Assembly: GCA_943788815.1 (NCBI GenBank)
Contig: CALSRS010000001.1
Coordinates: forward strand, 1,177,501 to 1,241,500
From: an uncultured Gammaproteobacteria bacterium
Lineage (GTDB): Bacteria; Pseudomonadota; Gammaproteobacteria; Eutrophobiales; Eutrophobiaceae
Length of the DNA: 64,000 nucleotides
Reading direction: 5' to 3'
Shown: positions 1 to 10,726 of the stretch, piece by piece
Position numbering within the stretch: position 1 is the stretch's first letter
Layout of the letters: each line of letters opens with the position of its first letter
Translations under genes and position numbers: made by a program
The notes under the pieces: model-generated
The model's database searches: none
The model's input: the letters and a program-made list of their open reading frames with translations, nothing else
What the model was told of the DNA's origin: nothing

Positions 1-713
1 GTCGCGAGTTTTTGCAGTGTTGTATCAGACCTTGGGTGTTCATCGGTTACCATCACGACCGGATCGGCTTTTTTATTTACTGCGGGGACTTCAACTGACA
101 TTATTTCATCGTTGATAAAGCCCTTTTCCAAAGCATCTTTATACTTTCGCTGAGACGCCAGAGCAAATACATCACTGTCCTCACGGGAGATACTGAGATC
201 CCTGGCAATATTGTCTGCAGTGTCACTATTACTGTCAGAAGCATATTGGCCTATCAATTTTTGATTTGGAAAACGCCAGCCCAAGGTTGAGTCATACATA
301 GTCTGGTTTCTTGAATAACTATTTTCAGCTTTCCCAATTACCCAAGGAGATCTGCTCATACTCTCTACACCACTGGCAATTAGCAAAGTCGCTTCTGAAG
401 TCTTAATTGTACGAGTTGCATCTAATACTGCAGCAAGACCACTGCCACATAACCTGTTGAGAGTAATTCCCGCAACTGAAACTGGTAACCCAGAGAGTAA
501 TGAGGCATTACGTGCAATATTCCGTGAATCATCACCAGCCTGATTGGAACACCCTGCAATGACGTCTTCAATATGATCAGGGAAAATATTGTTTTTTGTA
601 ACTATATGGTTAATAACCGCGGCTAACAGATCATCTGGCCGGACCGTTGACAATACCCCACCATATCGACCAAAAGGTGTTCTAATTCCGTCGTAAATGT
701 ATGCTTCTTTCAT
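1..713 (-). CDS. paaJ: 3-oxoadipyl-CoA thiolase-like acyltransferase, C-terminal part outside window
   Basis: Thiolase that cleaves a 3-oxoacyl-CoA with CoA; in the phenylacetate and beta-ketoadipate routes it splits 3-oxoadipyl-CoA into succinyl-CoA and acetyl-CoA. About 237 residues are visible from the ATG at 713, and the frame is open to the window edge. The N-terminus (MKEAYIYDGIRTPFGRYGG) matches PaaJ/PcaF closely, and the nucleophilic cysteine lies in NRLCGSG at about residue 89. GGVESMSRSPW-like residues follow as expected. It starts 13 bp after the 3-hydroxyacyl-CoA dehydrogenase, so the two are surely co-transcribed. The specificity (oxoadipyl rather than acetoacetyl) rests on N-terminal similarity and the neighbour. 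Confidence 0.88.
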   Translation of the reverse strand, partial: MKEAYIYDGIRTPFGRYGGVLSTVRPDDLLAAVINHIVTKNNIFPDHIEDVIAGCSNQAGDDSRNIARNASLLSGLPVSVAGITLNRLCGSGLAAVLDATRTIKTSEATLLIASGVESMSRSPWVIGKAENSYSRNQTMYDSTLGWRFPNQKLIGQYASDSNSDTADNIARDLSISREDSDVFALASQRKYKDALEKGFINDEIMSVEVPAVNKKADPVVMVTDEHPRSDTTLQKLA

Positions 714-726
714 ACGATAACTCCAA

Positions 727-2265
727 CTATACTGATTGACCTTCCTCGTGCAGTAGTGATAATCCGAGTTGTGCGCGTCTACGTAACCAGGGACTTGGAC
801 GATATCTCATATCTCCATACACTCTTTGCATATTTTCCAGTATTGTCATAACACAGTCGGGACCCAATGCGTCCCCCATTGCAAGTGGTCCTTGAGGATA
901 TCCCAATGCTGTCTTGACTCCACTATCTATGTCTTGTGGCTTTGCGATACCCTGTTGAGCAATTTCACACGCAATATTGATAATTGTTGCAATAATACGT
1001 TGAGTAATAAAACCAGCACTATCATTTATAACGGACGCAGTCCTACCAGATTTTGTAATCATTGCGACTGATTGGTTAATCGTATCTGTGCTGGTTGCTG
1101 GATTACCCATTACAATAATACGATTTTCCATATTAAATAATGTTTCTATACCGATCGTATTAACGGGATTTAGACCTTCATTGATAGCAGCCGTAGAAAT
1201 ATCGCATCCAAGTGGTATAACTATGGCTATGCTGTTCTTACCGGGTTTATCAGCACCATCAAAATCACAACCCGTCTGATTCACCAATTCACATATTTTA
1301 TTACGCCATAAAACATCACACTTATACGATACCCAAAAAGATGCTGAGATATTAACGTCAGGAAATTCTCGTGCTGGATTTAGCTTTTTCTCATTGTTTT
1401 CATACTGATAGAAGCCTTCCCCGACCTTTCTTCCAAGTAAACCTGCCTCGTACCTGTTTTTCTGCAATGGAGTAGGCCTTAATCTGGGTTCATGAAAATA
1501 CTGTTGATAAATCTGTTCGGTAGCAGGATAAGTAACATCCAGGCCTGTTAAGTCCATCAGCTCAAATGGCCCCATTCGAAACCCACCACAATCTCGCATT
1601 ACTGTATCGATAATATCCGGGGTCGTGACATGTTCAGATAAAATTCGAAGACCTTCGGTCACAAGACCTCGACCACAATGGTTAACCAGAAAACCCGGGG
1701 TATCTGCAACTATTACTGGTGTATGCCCCAGCCTTGTTACCAATGATACAAGTTCATTAATGACACTCTCTGAACTCCTCATGGCATTAACCACTTCTAC
1801 AAGCTTCATTAGTGGCACTGGATTAAAAAAATGTAAGCCAGCCACACGTTCTGGTATCTCACAGCTGGCTGCAATTGAAGTTACTGACAAAGATGAAGTA
1901 TTAGTCACAAGGATGCATTCTTTTTTAACCAGCTTTCCAAGCTTCGAAAACAAAGATTGCTTAACATCCAGTTTTTCTACAACCGCTTCTATAATCAGGT
2001 CACAATTCGATAATTCTTCAAGTTTCGCTGAGATTGATATGCATCGTTTGGCTAGTTCAAAATTGTTCTCGCTTAATTTCCCTTTTTCAACCGCTCGTTG
2101 CAACATGCTAAAAATGAAATCTCTCGCCGATTCACATGCGCTTAATTCTATGTCCATTAATACGACATTTATGCCAGACGCCGCACATAATTGGGTTATA
2201 CCTCTACCCATTACACCAGCACCAATCACACCAATCTGAATGTCGTCTTTTGAAAAATCTTTCAT
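727..2265 (-). CDS. paaH: 3-hydroxyacyl-CoA dehydrogenase, PaaH type
   Basis: NAD-dependent oxidation of a 3-hydroxyacyl-CoA, in the phenylacetate pathway 3-hydroxyadipyl-CoA to 3-oxoadipyl-CoA. The 512-residue product has the Rossmann glycine motif GAGVMG at residues 15-20, the 3HCDH core with HFFNPVPLMKLVEVV, and a second, shorter 3HCDH C-terminal domain (about residues 410-505). This double-domain length is typical of PaaH and longer than FadB-independent short enzymes (about 280). The end, with RYRPSPWLRRR, is a PaaH signature. The thiolase follows directly, giving two consecutive steps. The middle part (about 320-410) is poorly conserved. Confidence 0.88.
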   Translation of the reverse strand: MKDFSKDDIQIGVIGAGVMGRGITQLCAASGINVVLMDIELSACESARDFIFSMLQRAVEKGKLSENNFELAKRCISISAKLEELSNCDLIIEAVVEKLDVKQSLFSKLGKLVKKECILVTNTSSLSVTSIAASCEIPERVAGLHFFNPVPLMKLVEVVNAMRSSESVINELVSLVTRLGHTPVIVADTPGFLVNHCGRGLVTEGLRILSEHVTTPDIIDTVMRDCGGFRMGPFELMDLTGLDVTYPATEQIYQQYFHEPRLRPTPLQKNRYEAGLLGRKVGEGFYQYENNEKKLNPAREFPDVNISASFWVSYKCDVLWRNKICELVNQTGCDFDGADKPGKNSIAIVIPLGCDISTAAINEGLNPVNTIGIETLFNMENRIIVMGNPATSTDTINQSVAMITKSGRTASVINDSAGFITQRIIATIINIACEIAQQGIAKPQDIDSGVKTALGYPQGPLAMGDALGPDCVMTILENMQRVYGDMRYRPSPWLRRRAQLGLSLLHEEGQSV

Positions 2266-2307
2266 TTAATATTCAAATAAGGCTACTAATTACTCAACCT
2301 TTTTTCC

Positions 2308-3315
2308 CTAATCGTACCTAAGAACAATTTTTCCAGTTTGCGAATATGATTCCATAAGTTTATGAGCTTCAACAACTTCATTAAATCCTAAGATATTCCC
2401 GACCACTGGCTTGATCTTTTTTTCCGAGACAAAGCGCATCATATTCTCGAATTCCTCAAATGTCCCCATAGTAGTTCCCTGGATTCGAATATGCCTAAAG
2501 AATAACCTGGCCATTTCTAATCCCTGCGAGGGATTCATTTTTGTTGCGCCGAAAAAAATAAATCTCCCTCCAGGTTTTAATGCTCCTAATAACTCATTCA
2601 TTGCATCACCCCCGCCACTGTCAATAACGACATCAAATCCGCCAACTTCCCTTGCCAAATTTTTATAGCAGTTTTCATTATTGTAATTTACGCCATTTAC
2701 GACCCCAAGTGACTGGGCCCAGCTTATCTTCTCATCACTACTACTACTGACATAAACTTCAGCACCATGATGTACTCCCCAAAGAATAGCAAACGAGGCA
2801 ACTCCACCACCGGCACCTGTAATCAATATTCGTTTTGAATTATTTGCTTCTCCGTGGGTTACAACACTGCGCCACGCAGTTAGGCCTGCTACGGGGATGG
2901 CAGCCGCTTCCTCCCAGGTCAAATGATCAGGCTTTTGAACAACATTTTCAGATGGAACACAGATATATTCTGCAAACGTACCCTGCTCAGGCATTCCCAG
3001 TACGCGAAAGTTTGGGCCATTTGCGACGGGATCATCTCCCCAGTCAAGGACAGGATTAATAATGACTTCCTTTTCTAAAAAATTAGAATCAATATTTTTC
3101 CCCACTTTATCAATAATACCTGCGCCATCGGAACCTGTAGTACAGGGTAACTGGATTTTTGGATATAAACCGAACGACACCCATAAATCCCGTCGATTAA
3201 GAGCAGCTGCTTTTAACTTGACTCTGACTTCATTATCTTTTGGCTCAGGAATATCAATATCTTGTATATTAAGATTTTCTGGGCCTCCCAGCTCAGATAA
3301 TATAACGGCTTTCAT
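2308..3315 (-). CDS. Zinc-binding-dehydrogenase-like MDR oxidoreductase (quinone oxidoreductase family)
   Basis: Medium-chain dehydrogenase/reductase of 335 residues. GroES-like N-terminal domain (residues 1-130, with ALNRRDLW and GSDGAGII) is followed by a Rossmann domain with GAGGGVASFA near residue 168. It resembles YogA-like NAD(P)H-dependent members; I do not see the four-cysteine structural zinc loop, so it is probably of the zinc-poor quinone-reductase kind. Substrate unknown. It lies 42 bp upstream of paaH on the same strand, so it may belong to the same transcript and could act on a degradation intermediate, but nothing in the sequence proves this. Confidence 0.82.
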   Translation of the reverse strand: MKAVILSELGGPENLNIQDIDIPEPKDNEVRVKLKAAALNRRDLWVSFGLYPKIQLPCTTGSDGAGIIDKVGKNIDSNFLEKEVIINPVLDWGDDPVANGPNFRVLGMPEQGTFAEYICVPSENVVQKPDHLTWEEAAAIPVAGLTAWRSVVTHGEANNSKRILITGAGGGVASFAILWGVHHGAEVYVSSSSDEKISWAQSLGVVNGVNYNNENCYKNLAREVGGFDVVIDSGGGDAMNELLGALKPGGRFIFFGATKMNPSQGLEMARLFFRHIRIQGTTMGTFEEFENMMRFVSEKKIKPVVGNILGFNEVVEAHKLMESYSQTGKIVLRYD

Positions 3316-3337
3316 GTCTTTAAATACCCCACATGCA

Positions 3338-3886
3338 CTATTTGTTTAGTTTTGTAATCTTGGTGCCTTCCAATGTCAGGTTATACATTAATCCTTTATT
3401 ATTAATCACAAATCCAACTATAGGCTGATCAAAACTTGTTGTAGTCAGATCTTTGCCTGCCCCGAATTCAACAACGGCAACTGAGCCGTCAACCCCTGCT
3501 TCCCAGTTACTGCTATTTCTAAAGTCTTCCAATGCATCACCAGCCAGAAAAACCAGAATGATTGTTTTCATTTGAGCGCCGAGTTGAAATCCGATGGAGG
3601 CCGAAGCCGTATTGTAGTAATCAACAGAATTCCCCCCTATTCTAAGAGCGCCTTCTCCATATTCGCCCCCAATCCCAAATCCCGCTTTAATCACTTCCGG
3701 AAAGACAAGAACACCCTTGGCTCGACTGAGAAATCTTTCAGCCCCATCTACATCTTCCAGAAATTTTCCAAGCGCTGCGTCAACTTTAATATCTATTTCT
3801 TCTTTAGATGCAGCGAATGTGGTTGTACCAAACTGGAAAAGAATAAAAAATAACAAACCTTTATTTAAAGGACTAATGGAGAACAT
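3338..3886 (-). CDS. Secreted SYLF-domain (YSC84-like) lipid-binding protein
   Basis: SYLF/YSC84 family protein; relatives bind phosphoinositides in eukaryotes, and bacterial members are periplasmic or outer-membrane proteins of unknown role. I place the start at the ATG at 3886 because a GGGAGG ribosome site stands 4-5 bases upstream and a signal peptide (LLFFILFQFGTTTFA) follows at once. An upstream in-frame start at 3925 would add 13 residues before the signal. The SYLF core has RAKGVLVFPEVIKAGFGIGG and the glycine-rich GVDGSVAVVEFGAG segment. It is 22 bp upstream of the MDR gene and 50 bp downstream of the J-protein gene. Confidence 0.85.
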   Translation of the reverse strand: MFSISPLNKGLLFFILFQFGTTTFAASKEEIDIKVDAALGKFLEDVDGAERFLSRAKGVLVFPEVIKAGFGIGGEYGEGALRIGGNSVDYYNTASASIGFQLGAQMKTIILVFLAGDALEDFRNSSNWEAGVDGSVAVVEFGAGKDLTTTSFDQPIVGFVINNKGLMYNLTLEGTKITKLNK

Positions 3887-3936
3887 ATCAACCTCCCGGT
3901 TTTTTTTATCGCATGGAGAAAACATTCTACCAGAAC

Positions 3937-4671
3937 CTAAGAATATTTTTTTAACAATACTTCTCTTGCCTGATTTGCCTTTGCAGCAAAATATTGATTC
4001 CCACCTCGGTCTGGATGAAGTTTTTGCATTAGTTTTCTATATGCATTCGTGATGCCTTCTTCATCAGGGTCGCCTTCAATACCAAGCACTTGAAGAGCTT
4101 CTGCAATACTCATAGTGTCCGATTGAATGTTTGATTGTTGGTATACCGTATCGGATTGATAATTTTCTTGCTCCCCGAAACGATCACTAAGATATGACTC
4201 AAGCAGTTTTGCAGAATTCATATCTGTTTTAATACAATAGTTATATAAAGCTTGAAGATTTTCTTGCGACAATTCGTCCAATTGACTCCCTTTATATTGA
4301 CCATCGAGAACAATTCCAGATAATTTACCTGCAGCATGATCAAGGGTCATTTCGATAATCTTTGAACTGACAGTGGAAGAGTTAGGTGGTTTTGACCTTG
4401 GCGCAAAATTTCGGTACATCTGTGTCAACACGGGATGGTAACGTATAATCAAAGGCAGCACCTGTCGAAATGACGCCAATATGCCTGCAAAAATAGCCCC
4501 TATCCAGTGTAATCTACCCGTTAGAACCATCAACAATAAACCGATGACGACAATCCCAATCACCGTCTTTTGGAGTAACATTTTCTGCTGCTTTGGGTCT
4601 GGCGTATTGTTCCAGTGCCACCAAAACAAAATTCCACCGACCAGGATGATTAAAAGGATAATTTTCGACAT
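3937..4671 (-). CDS. Membrane-anchored J-domain protein, Pam18/DjlA-like
   Basis: Co-chaperone of the DnaK/Hsp70 system anchored in the inner membrane. Of 244 residues, the first 25 form one membrane segment, a second hydrophobic stretch covers about residues 36-55, and a short J domain ends the protein with HPD at residues 219-221 followed by RGGNQYFAAKANQA. This C-terminal form resembles mitochondrial Pam18/Tim14 and DNAJC15 more than DnaJ: no Gly/Phe region, zinc finger or substrate domain. The middle (about 100-170) is a helical linker of unknown fold. Its ATG follows the stop of the VWA gene directly (TAAATG), pointing to translational coupling. Client and function unknown. Confidence 0.85.
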   Translation of the reverse strand: MSKIILLIILVGGILFWWHWNNTPDPKQQKMLLQKTVIGIVVIGLLLMVLTGRLHWIGAIFAGILASFRQVLPLIIRYHPVLTQMYRNFAPRSKPPNSSTVSSKIIEMTLDHAAGKLSGIVLDGQYKGSQLDELSQENLQALYNYCIKTDMNSAKLLESYLSDRFGEQENYQSDTVYQQSNIQSDTMSIAEALQVLGIEGDPDEEGITNAYRKLMQKLHPDRGGNQYFAAKANQAREVLLKKYS

Positions 4672-5379
4672 TTAACGTAGCAGTTGACGAGTCATTTCCT
4701 GGAGTTGGGCAGTACCGCTTTTTGAAAACATCTTTAAGGCCTGTTTCCCTCCCGCCGCATATATTGCCACTGCTGATAATAATTCTTTCAATATGCCTGG
4801 ACTGTTAATATCAAATCGACAATATGCCCCTCCAGACAATCTCGCAATTTCCTTATATGTTATTTCAACTTCCGGGTCATCATGTTCCTGAAACATAAAA
4901 ACAGGCGTTTTGTGTAATCCTAGTTCACCTGCGATGCTATAAATTTTCTTCGTGGGCTCTTCACACGCATCGCCGATATAAATAACGGCAGCGACTTGCG
5001 TTGATCTTGTTTCCAATAATACCTGGTAGAGTGAACGTTCAATTTGAGTCTGCCCAGCCATACACATTACATCAGACATTTCTCTTTGAAGTGCTTTGCT
5101 ATCACTATTCCAGGGTGATACGTTAAGGTCACTCAAACCTCTAAAATAAATTAATTGCACGGCTAAGCTACCCGTTTCTTCAACTGCTTTAAACATGCTC
5201 GACTGAATACTACAGGCATGATCCCAGGTTGGTTGCCGACTGGCAGTTGCATCAATGATAAATTCCAACCTACCAGCGGGTTTGCCATAGGCTGACATGG
5301 ATTTGACTTGTTGGACTTTTTTCAAAAAAGAATCCACATCATTGGATTTAACTGGAAGATTGTCCGCTGTTCGTTTCAT
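4672..5379 (-). CDS. VWA-like domain protein
   Basis: A 235-residue protein, probably cytoplasmic (no signal peptide), with a von Willebrand A-like fold: strand plus degenerate MIDAS motif DATAS at about residues 46-50, a second strand VAAVIYIGDACEE around 130-142 and a terminal helix pair. DxTxS instead of DxSxS suggests metal binding is kept. It lies between the pseudo-HtrA gene (10 bp upstream) and the J-protein gene (0 bp), so the three form one translation unit. VWA proteins commonly act as assembly or scaffold partners of ATPases; here the direct partner is unknown. Confidence 0.78.
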   Translation of the reverse strand: MKRTADNLPVKSNDVDSFLKKVQQVKSMSAYGKPAGRLEFIIDATASRQPTWDHACSIQSSMFKAVEETGSLAVQLIYFRGLSDLNVSPWNSDSKALQREMSDVMCMAGQTQIERSLYQVLLETRSTQVAAVIYIGDACEEPTKKIYSIAGELGLHKTPVFMFQEHDDPEVEITYKEIARLSGGAYCRFDINSPGILKELLSAVAIYAAGGKQALKMFSKSGTAQLQEMTRQLLR

Positions 5380-5389
5380 GATTTAATTT

Positions 5390-6331
5390 CTAATTTACTG
5401 TGCCGCGCATAAATGAAGAATCTCTATCGCTGGATATCACATCGACATTATATTCTTTATCATCGCGGATTAATCTTATAGGGACTACAACACCAGAGTC
5501 TCCTAATTTCCAAATACCCATAAATAATTCTCTCAAAGTAGTAACTGGATCCTGATTGACATGAGTAATAATATCACCAAGTTGCAAGCCTGCTTTGTCA
5601 GCAGGACAAGCTGTAAAAATCCCTGTAATAACAAGTTCCGTATCTTCTGCGTTAACTAACATTCCAAGCCAGGGTCTTGGGCTTTTTTTCCTTCTTCCAA
5701 ATTCCTTGATTTCATTTATATATGGAAGAATCGTGTCTGTTGGGACATACATATTGTGAGAAGTTATTATATTTTCTGACTCCACATCCTGAATGAGCAG
5801 ACATCCAATCCCATACAATAAACCATCTTGACCAATTAAAGCCGAGCCTGCCCAATTTTCATGGGCAGGTGAGGTATATATTGCATTATCCAGTAGATAT
5901 TCCCAACGCCCTGCAAATTCTCTGATGGATAAAATGGAAGAATTTACCAATTTAGAAGTACCTGCACTGTCAGCAAGAATAACCTTATCTCCAGAATTCA
6001 AATTGGAAAGTGAGCCAATTTCTATTTTGGGGAGATTGATTGGTTTTATAGGTTTTACAAGGCCGAGACCGGATTCGAAATCATTTCCTACTATATACCC
6101 TGGAACAGGATGGTTCCCCTGAACAGTTATCCAAATATATTCTGCTTCTGTAATTACGTAACCAATTGTAAGAAGTAAGCCTTCATCATCAATCACTACT
6201 GCATGACCACTACGTTCATTACCAAGTAATTCTGATGAAAATGAGTTATCTGGTATGTATGAATTTATAGTGACAATAGACTCAATTGCCTTATTGATAT
6301 CAAAATCATATGAAAACAATAAATTACTCAT
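5390..6331 (-). CDS. HtrA/DegP-like protein with PDZ domain, catalytic triad absent
   Basis: The 313-residue product keeps the layout of an S1C protease (chymotrypsin-like double barrel about 20-205, PDZ domain about 218-305 with PADKAGLQLGDIITHVN), but the three active-site positions are changed. The expected T-N-x-H is TIGY (His to Tyr), the expected D-L-A-x-L is GLGLV (Asp to Gly), and the expected NSGG is NWAGS. No signal peptide or membrane segment is seen, so it is probably cytosolic. I read it as a pseudo-protease that binds but does not cut. It heads an operon with the VWA and J-domain genes, 64 bp after glmU. Confidence 0.8.
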   Translation of the reverse strand: MSNLLFSYDFDINKAIESIVTINSYIPDNSFSSELLGNERSGHAVVIDDEGLLLTIGYVITEAEYIWITVQGNHPVPGYIVGNDFESGLGLVKPIKPINLPKIEIGSLSNLNSGDKVILADSAGTSKLVNSSILSIREFAGRWEYLLDNAIYTSPAHENWAGSALIGQDGLLYGIGCLLIQDVESENIITSHNMYVPTDTILPYINEIKEFGRRKKSPRPWLGMLVNAEDTELVITGIFTACPADKAGLQLGDIITHVNQDPVTTLRELFMGIWKLGDSGVVVPIRLIRDDKEYNVDVISSDRDSSFMRGTVN

Positions 6332-6395
6332 GCCAATTTTGAGTTAAGTTCCTCACAAAGAAAGTAGTAGCACATCGAATTTCTGCCATGGGATT

Positions 6396-7754
6396 CTATT
6401 TTTTTACAGGGCGTTTCCAATTTTTGACATTCGTATGCTCTATTTTATTATGAATAAGTTCACCTGTTTCAACATCCCTGATTACAGTAGTTCCCGCACC
6501 AACTGTTGCACCTTTCTTAATTGTTACTGGTGCTACTAGTTGTGTGTCTGAACCAATAAATACATCATCTTCGATGATAGTGTGATGCTTATGAGCACCA
6601 TCATAATTACAGGTAATTGTTCCTGCGCCTATATTAATATTCTTCCCTAAACTACTATCACCTATATAACTTAGATGATTAATTTTTGTTCCTTCTCCGA
6701 CATCAGTTTTCTTGATCTCAACAAAATTTCCAATATGTACATTATTATCAAGACGAGATTCAGGGCGTACTCTGGCAAATGGGCCAACTCTACAATTTTT
6801 CCCAATCACAGTATTTTCAATATATGAATTGGGGAAAATTTCAGTTCCATCATTTATATCCGCATTATTGATATAACAATTTGCCCCTATCTTCACGTTA
6901 TTCCCTATACTGACGCTTCCTTCGATAATCACATTCACATCAATTTCAACATCTTCTCCAGTTTCCAGATCTCCTCGCAAATCAAATCGTGCAGGATCCA
7001 GCAATGTGACACCTAATTTCATTAAATGATGTGCTTGAATTAGCTGATAATATCTCTCCAATTCAGACAATTGCGCACGATCATTTACGCCTCGAACTTC
7101 CATCACAGATTCAGGGCTTTTAGAATTAACCTGGACTTTCTGCTCAACTGCATGCTCTACAATATCTGTTAAATAGTATTCTCCCTGAGCATTATTTTTA
7201 TCCAATTGTGACAACCAGTTTTTGAGTAGCGATGCTCTGACCACCATAATGCCAGTATTTATTTCACAAATTGATCGCTGGGTCTCGTCGGCATCTTTGT
7301 CTTCAACTATTTTTTCCAAAACTCCTATAGCATTTCGAACAATGCGACCGTAGCCTTTTGGATCTTCAATATATGATGTGAGGAGACTAAACCCTGTTTC
7401 ATTAGAATCTTCAATCAATGCAGACAAAGTTTCAAATGTAATTAATGGGATATCACCATATAAAATAAGTACATGATCATCCTGTGGGATGGTGTGTAGC
7501 GCTAGATTGACGGCATGACCGGTTCCAAGCTGGTGTTCCTGTTCAATCCAGTTAACAGGAAGATGTGATAATGTTTCAGGAACTTTTTTCCCACCATAGC
7601 CATATACGATATTAATCATCCTGTGTTCAAGCCTGGATGCAGAGATATAGACATGTTCCAGTAAAGTTCTACCAGCAAGTTTATGGAGTACCTTGGGGAT
7701 TTCAGACTTCATCCTGGTACCCTGGCCTGCTGCAAGTATGATGATGCTTAACAT
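6396..7754 (-). CDS. glmU: Bifunctional GlcNAc-1-P uridyltransferase / GlcN-1-P acetyltransferase
   Basis: Makes UDP-N-acetylglucosamine for peptidoglycan and LPS. In 452 residues the N-terminal pyrophosphorylase (LAAGQGTRM at about 7-15, YGDIPL near 100) is joined to a left-handed beta-helix acetyltransferase with hexapeptide repeats from about 250 on and the INHLSYIGD and NYDGAHKHHT active-site segments. Length is standard (E. coli 456). It sits 145 bp downstream of atpC, the classic gammaproteobacterial position after the ATP synthase operon. A weak promoter-like pair (TTGATA, 17 bases, AATACT) lies in that gap. Confidence 0.97.
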   Translation of the reverse strand: MLSIIILAAGQGTRMKSEIPKVLHKLAGRTLLEHVYISASRLEHRMINIVYGYGGKKVPETLSHLPVNWIEQEHQLGTGHAVNLALHTIPQDDHVLILYGDIPLITFETLSALIEDSNETGFSLLTSYIEDPKGYGRIVRNAIGVLEKIVEDKDADETQRSICEINTGIMVVRASLLKNWLSQLDKNNAQGEYYLTDIVEHAVEQKVQVNSKSPESVMEVRGVNDRAQLSELERYYQLIQAHHLMKLGVTLLDPARFDLRGDLETGEDVEIDVNVIIEGSVSIGNNVKIGANCYINNADINDGTEIFPNSYIENTVIGKNCRVGPFARVRPESRLDNNVHIGNFVEIKKTDVGEGTKINHLSYIGDSSLGKNINIGAGTITCNYDGAHKHHTIIEDDVFIGSDTQLVAPVTIKKGATVGAGTTVIRDVETGELIHNKIEHTNVKNWKRPVKK

Positions 7755-7899
7755 ATGAGTAATAAGTTAAAGTTTAAATCTTATGGGTTTTGCATAAAAC
7801 ACATTGTAGAAAATGGGAATAACAGACAGTATTTAGCAAACGGGTATGAGTATCAAGTCAGAATTGACCTGTATGCAGTGACCTAGTTCTTGGAATGGA

Positions 7900-8322
7900 T
7901 TACCGGCCAGATCGTTTACGCAAACGCTGAATTGCCTGTAATTGGGCAGCGAATTCGGCCGTCTGTGCTAGTGCAGTAGCATAATCCATACCAGCTTCTT
8001 TATCATGCAACTGTCTCTCTGCTTCTTCTTTAGCTTTTAATACAGCTGCTTCATCCAGGTCTTCAGCCCTGACAGCTGTATCGGATAAAATAGTGACAAT
8101 CTTTGGCTGTATTTCCAACATGCCGCCTGATACATAGAAACCTTCTTCATTACCTTCAGAATGTTTAACTCGCACCTCTCCTGGTGCCAGCTGTGTTATC
8201 AGCGCGGCATGGCCGGGTGCAATACCTATCTCTCCCATGATCGCAGGGGCAAAAACCATTTCCACTTCACCGGAAAAGATCTCTTTCTCTGCGCTGACAA
8301 TATCTATATATATTGTTGACAT
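7900..8322 (-). CDS. atpC: ATP synthase F1 subunit epsilon
   Basis: Central-stalk subunit that couples rotation and can inhibit ATP hydrolysis. 140 residues: N-terminal beta-sandwich (FAPAIMGEIGIAPGHAALIT) and C-terminal two-helix arm (about 90-140). Last gene of the operon, 13 bp after atpD. Confidence 0.97.
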   Translation of the reverse strand: MSTIYIDIVSAEKEIFSGEVEMVFAPAIMGEIGIAPGHAALITQLAPGEVRVKHSEGNEEGFYVSGGMLEIQPKIVTILSDTAVRAEDLDEAAVLKAKEEAERQLHDKEAGMDYATALAQTAEFAAQLQAIQRLRKRSGR

Positions 8323-8335
8323 TAGCTATCCTGAT

Positions 8336-9751
<1,416 letters not shown>

Positions 9752-9803
9752 TCATTATTTCTTTGTTTTTTACTGAGTTATAAATTTTAAAAAATCTGTT
9801 GTA

Positions 9804-10667
9804 TCAAACCGCCGCTGCGCCACTAACAATCTCGGATAGTTCCTGGGTAATCGCAGCCTGTCTGGCTTTGTTATATATCAATTGTAATTCATCAATAAGT
9901 GTACCTGCGTTATCGGATGCACTCTTCATTGCTACCATCCTGGCAGCCTGCTCACAGGATATATTTTCTATTACATTCTGGTATACCAGTGACTCAATGT
10001 ATCGAGTTAGCAACTGATCGAGTACTTCTTCTGCCTGAGGCTCATATAAATAGTCCCAATGATGTTGAAAATCTTCATCTTCAGAAGGTGGCACTGGCAA
10101 CAATCTTTCCAACTTCGGTGCTTGGGTCATTGAATTCACAAATTGATTTGATGCAATGTATACCTCATCAATATCTTCACTCATATATTTGTCCAACATG
10201 GCCTTTACAGCACCAATCAAAATCTCTAATGAAGGCTCATCACCAATATGCGTAGTTTGGGCAACAATGTTAGCATTCACCCTGGAGAAAAAGCCCGCAG
10301 CTTTATTGCCTATGACGCTAAGATCCATCTCGACACCTGACTCCGTCCAGGCCTTCATACGTTTCACCATATCTCTAAACAGGTTTGAATTCAGGCCGCC
10401 GCATAATCCTCTATCCGTTGAAACAACAATGATTCCAATGCGTTTCACTTCATCTCGAGGAATCAGATACGGATGTTTATATTCAGAATTTGCCAGACCA
10501 AGATGTGAAATAATCTGACGAATTTTGTCCGCATATGGCCGAGCAGATTGCATCCTTTCCTGTGCCTTACGCATCTTACTGGCAGCAACCATTTCCATTG
10601 CCTTTGTAATCTTTTGCGTATTCTTAACACTACTGATCTTGGTGCGTATTTCCTTGCCGACTGCCAT
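9804..10667 (-). CDS. atpG: ATP synthase F1 subunit gamma
   Basis: Rotor shaft between the alpha3beta3 head and the c ring. 287 residues with the typical N-terminal helix ([19 protein letters not shown]) and C-terminal helix ([19 protein letters not shown]), plus [11 protein letters not shown] near residue 83. 59 bp after atpA. Confidence 0.99.
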   Translation of the reverse strand: MAVGKEIRTKISSVKNTQKITKAMEMVAASKMRKAQERMQSARPYADKIRQIISHLGLANSEYKHPYLIPRDEVKRIGIIVVSTDRGLCGGLNSNLFRDMVKRMKAWTESGVEMDLSVIGNKAAGFFSRVNANIVAQTTHIGDEPSLEILIGAVKAMLDKYMSEDIDEVYIASNQFVNSMTQAPKLERLLPVPPSEDEDFQHHWDYLYEPQAEEVLDQLLTRYIESLVYQNVIENISCEQAARMVAMKSASDNAGTLIDELQLIYNKARQAAITQELSEIVSGAAAV

Positions 10668-10726
10668 TATTTCACCTTAATGCCGAGAGTTATGATTATA
10701 AATAAAATATTTATCATTAGAATGGT

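Noticed and set aside
1625-2239. Plus-strand open frame of 204 codons
   Set aside because: Antisense shadow of the paaH gene; the paaH product has clear domains and this one has none.
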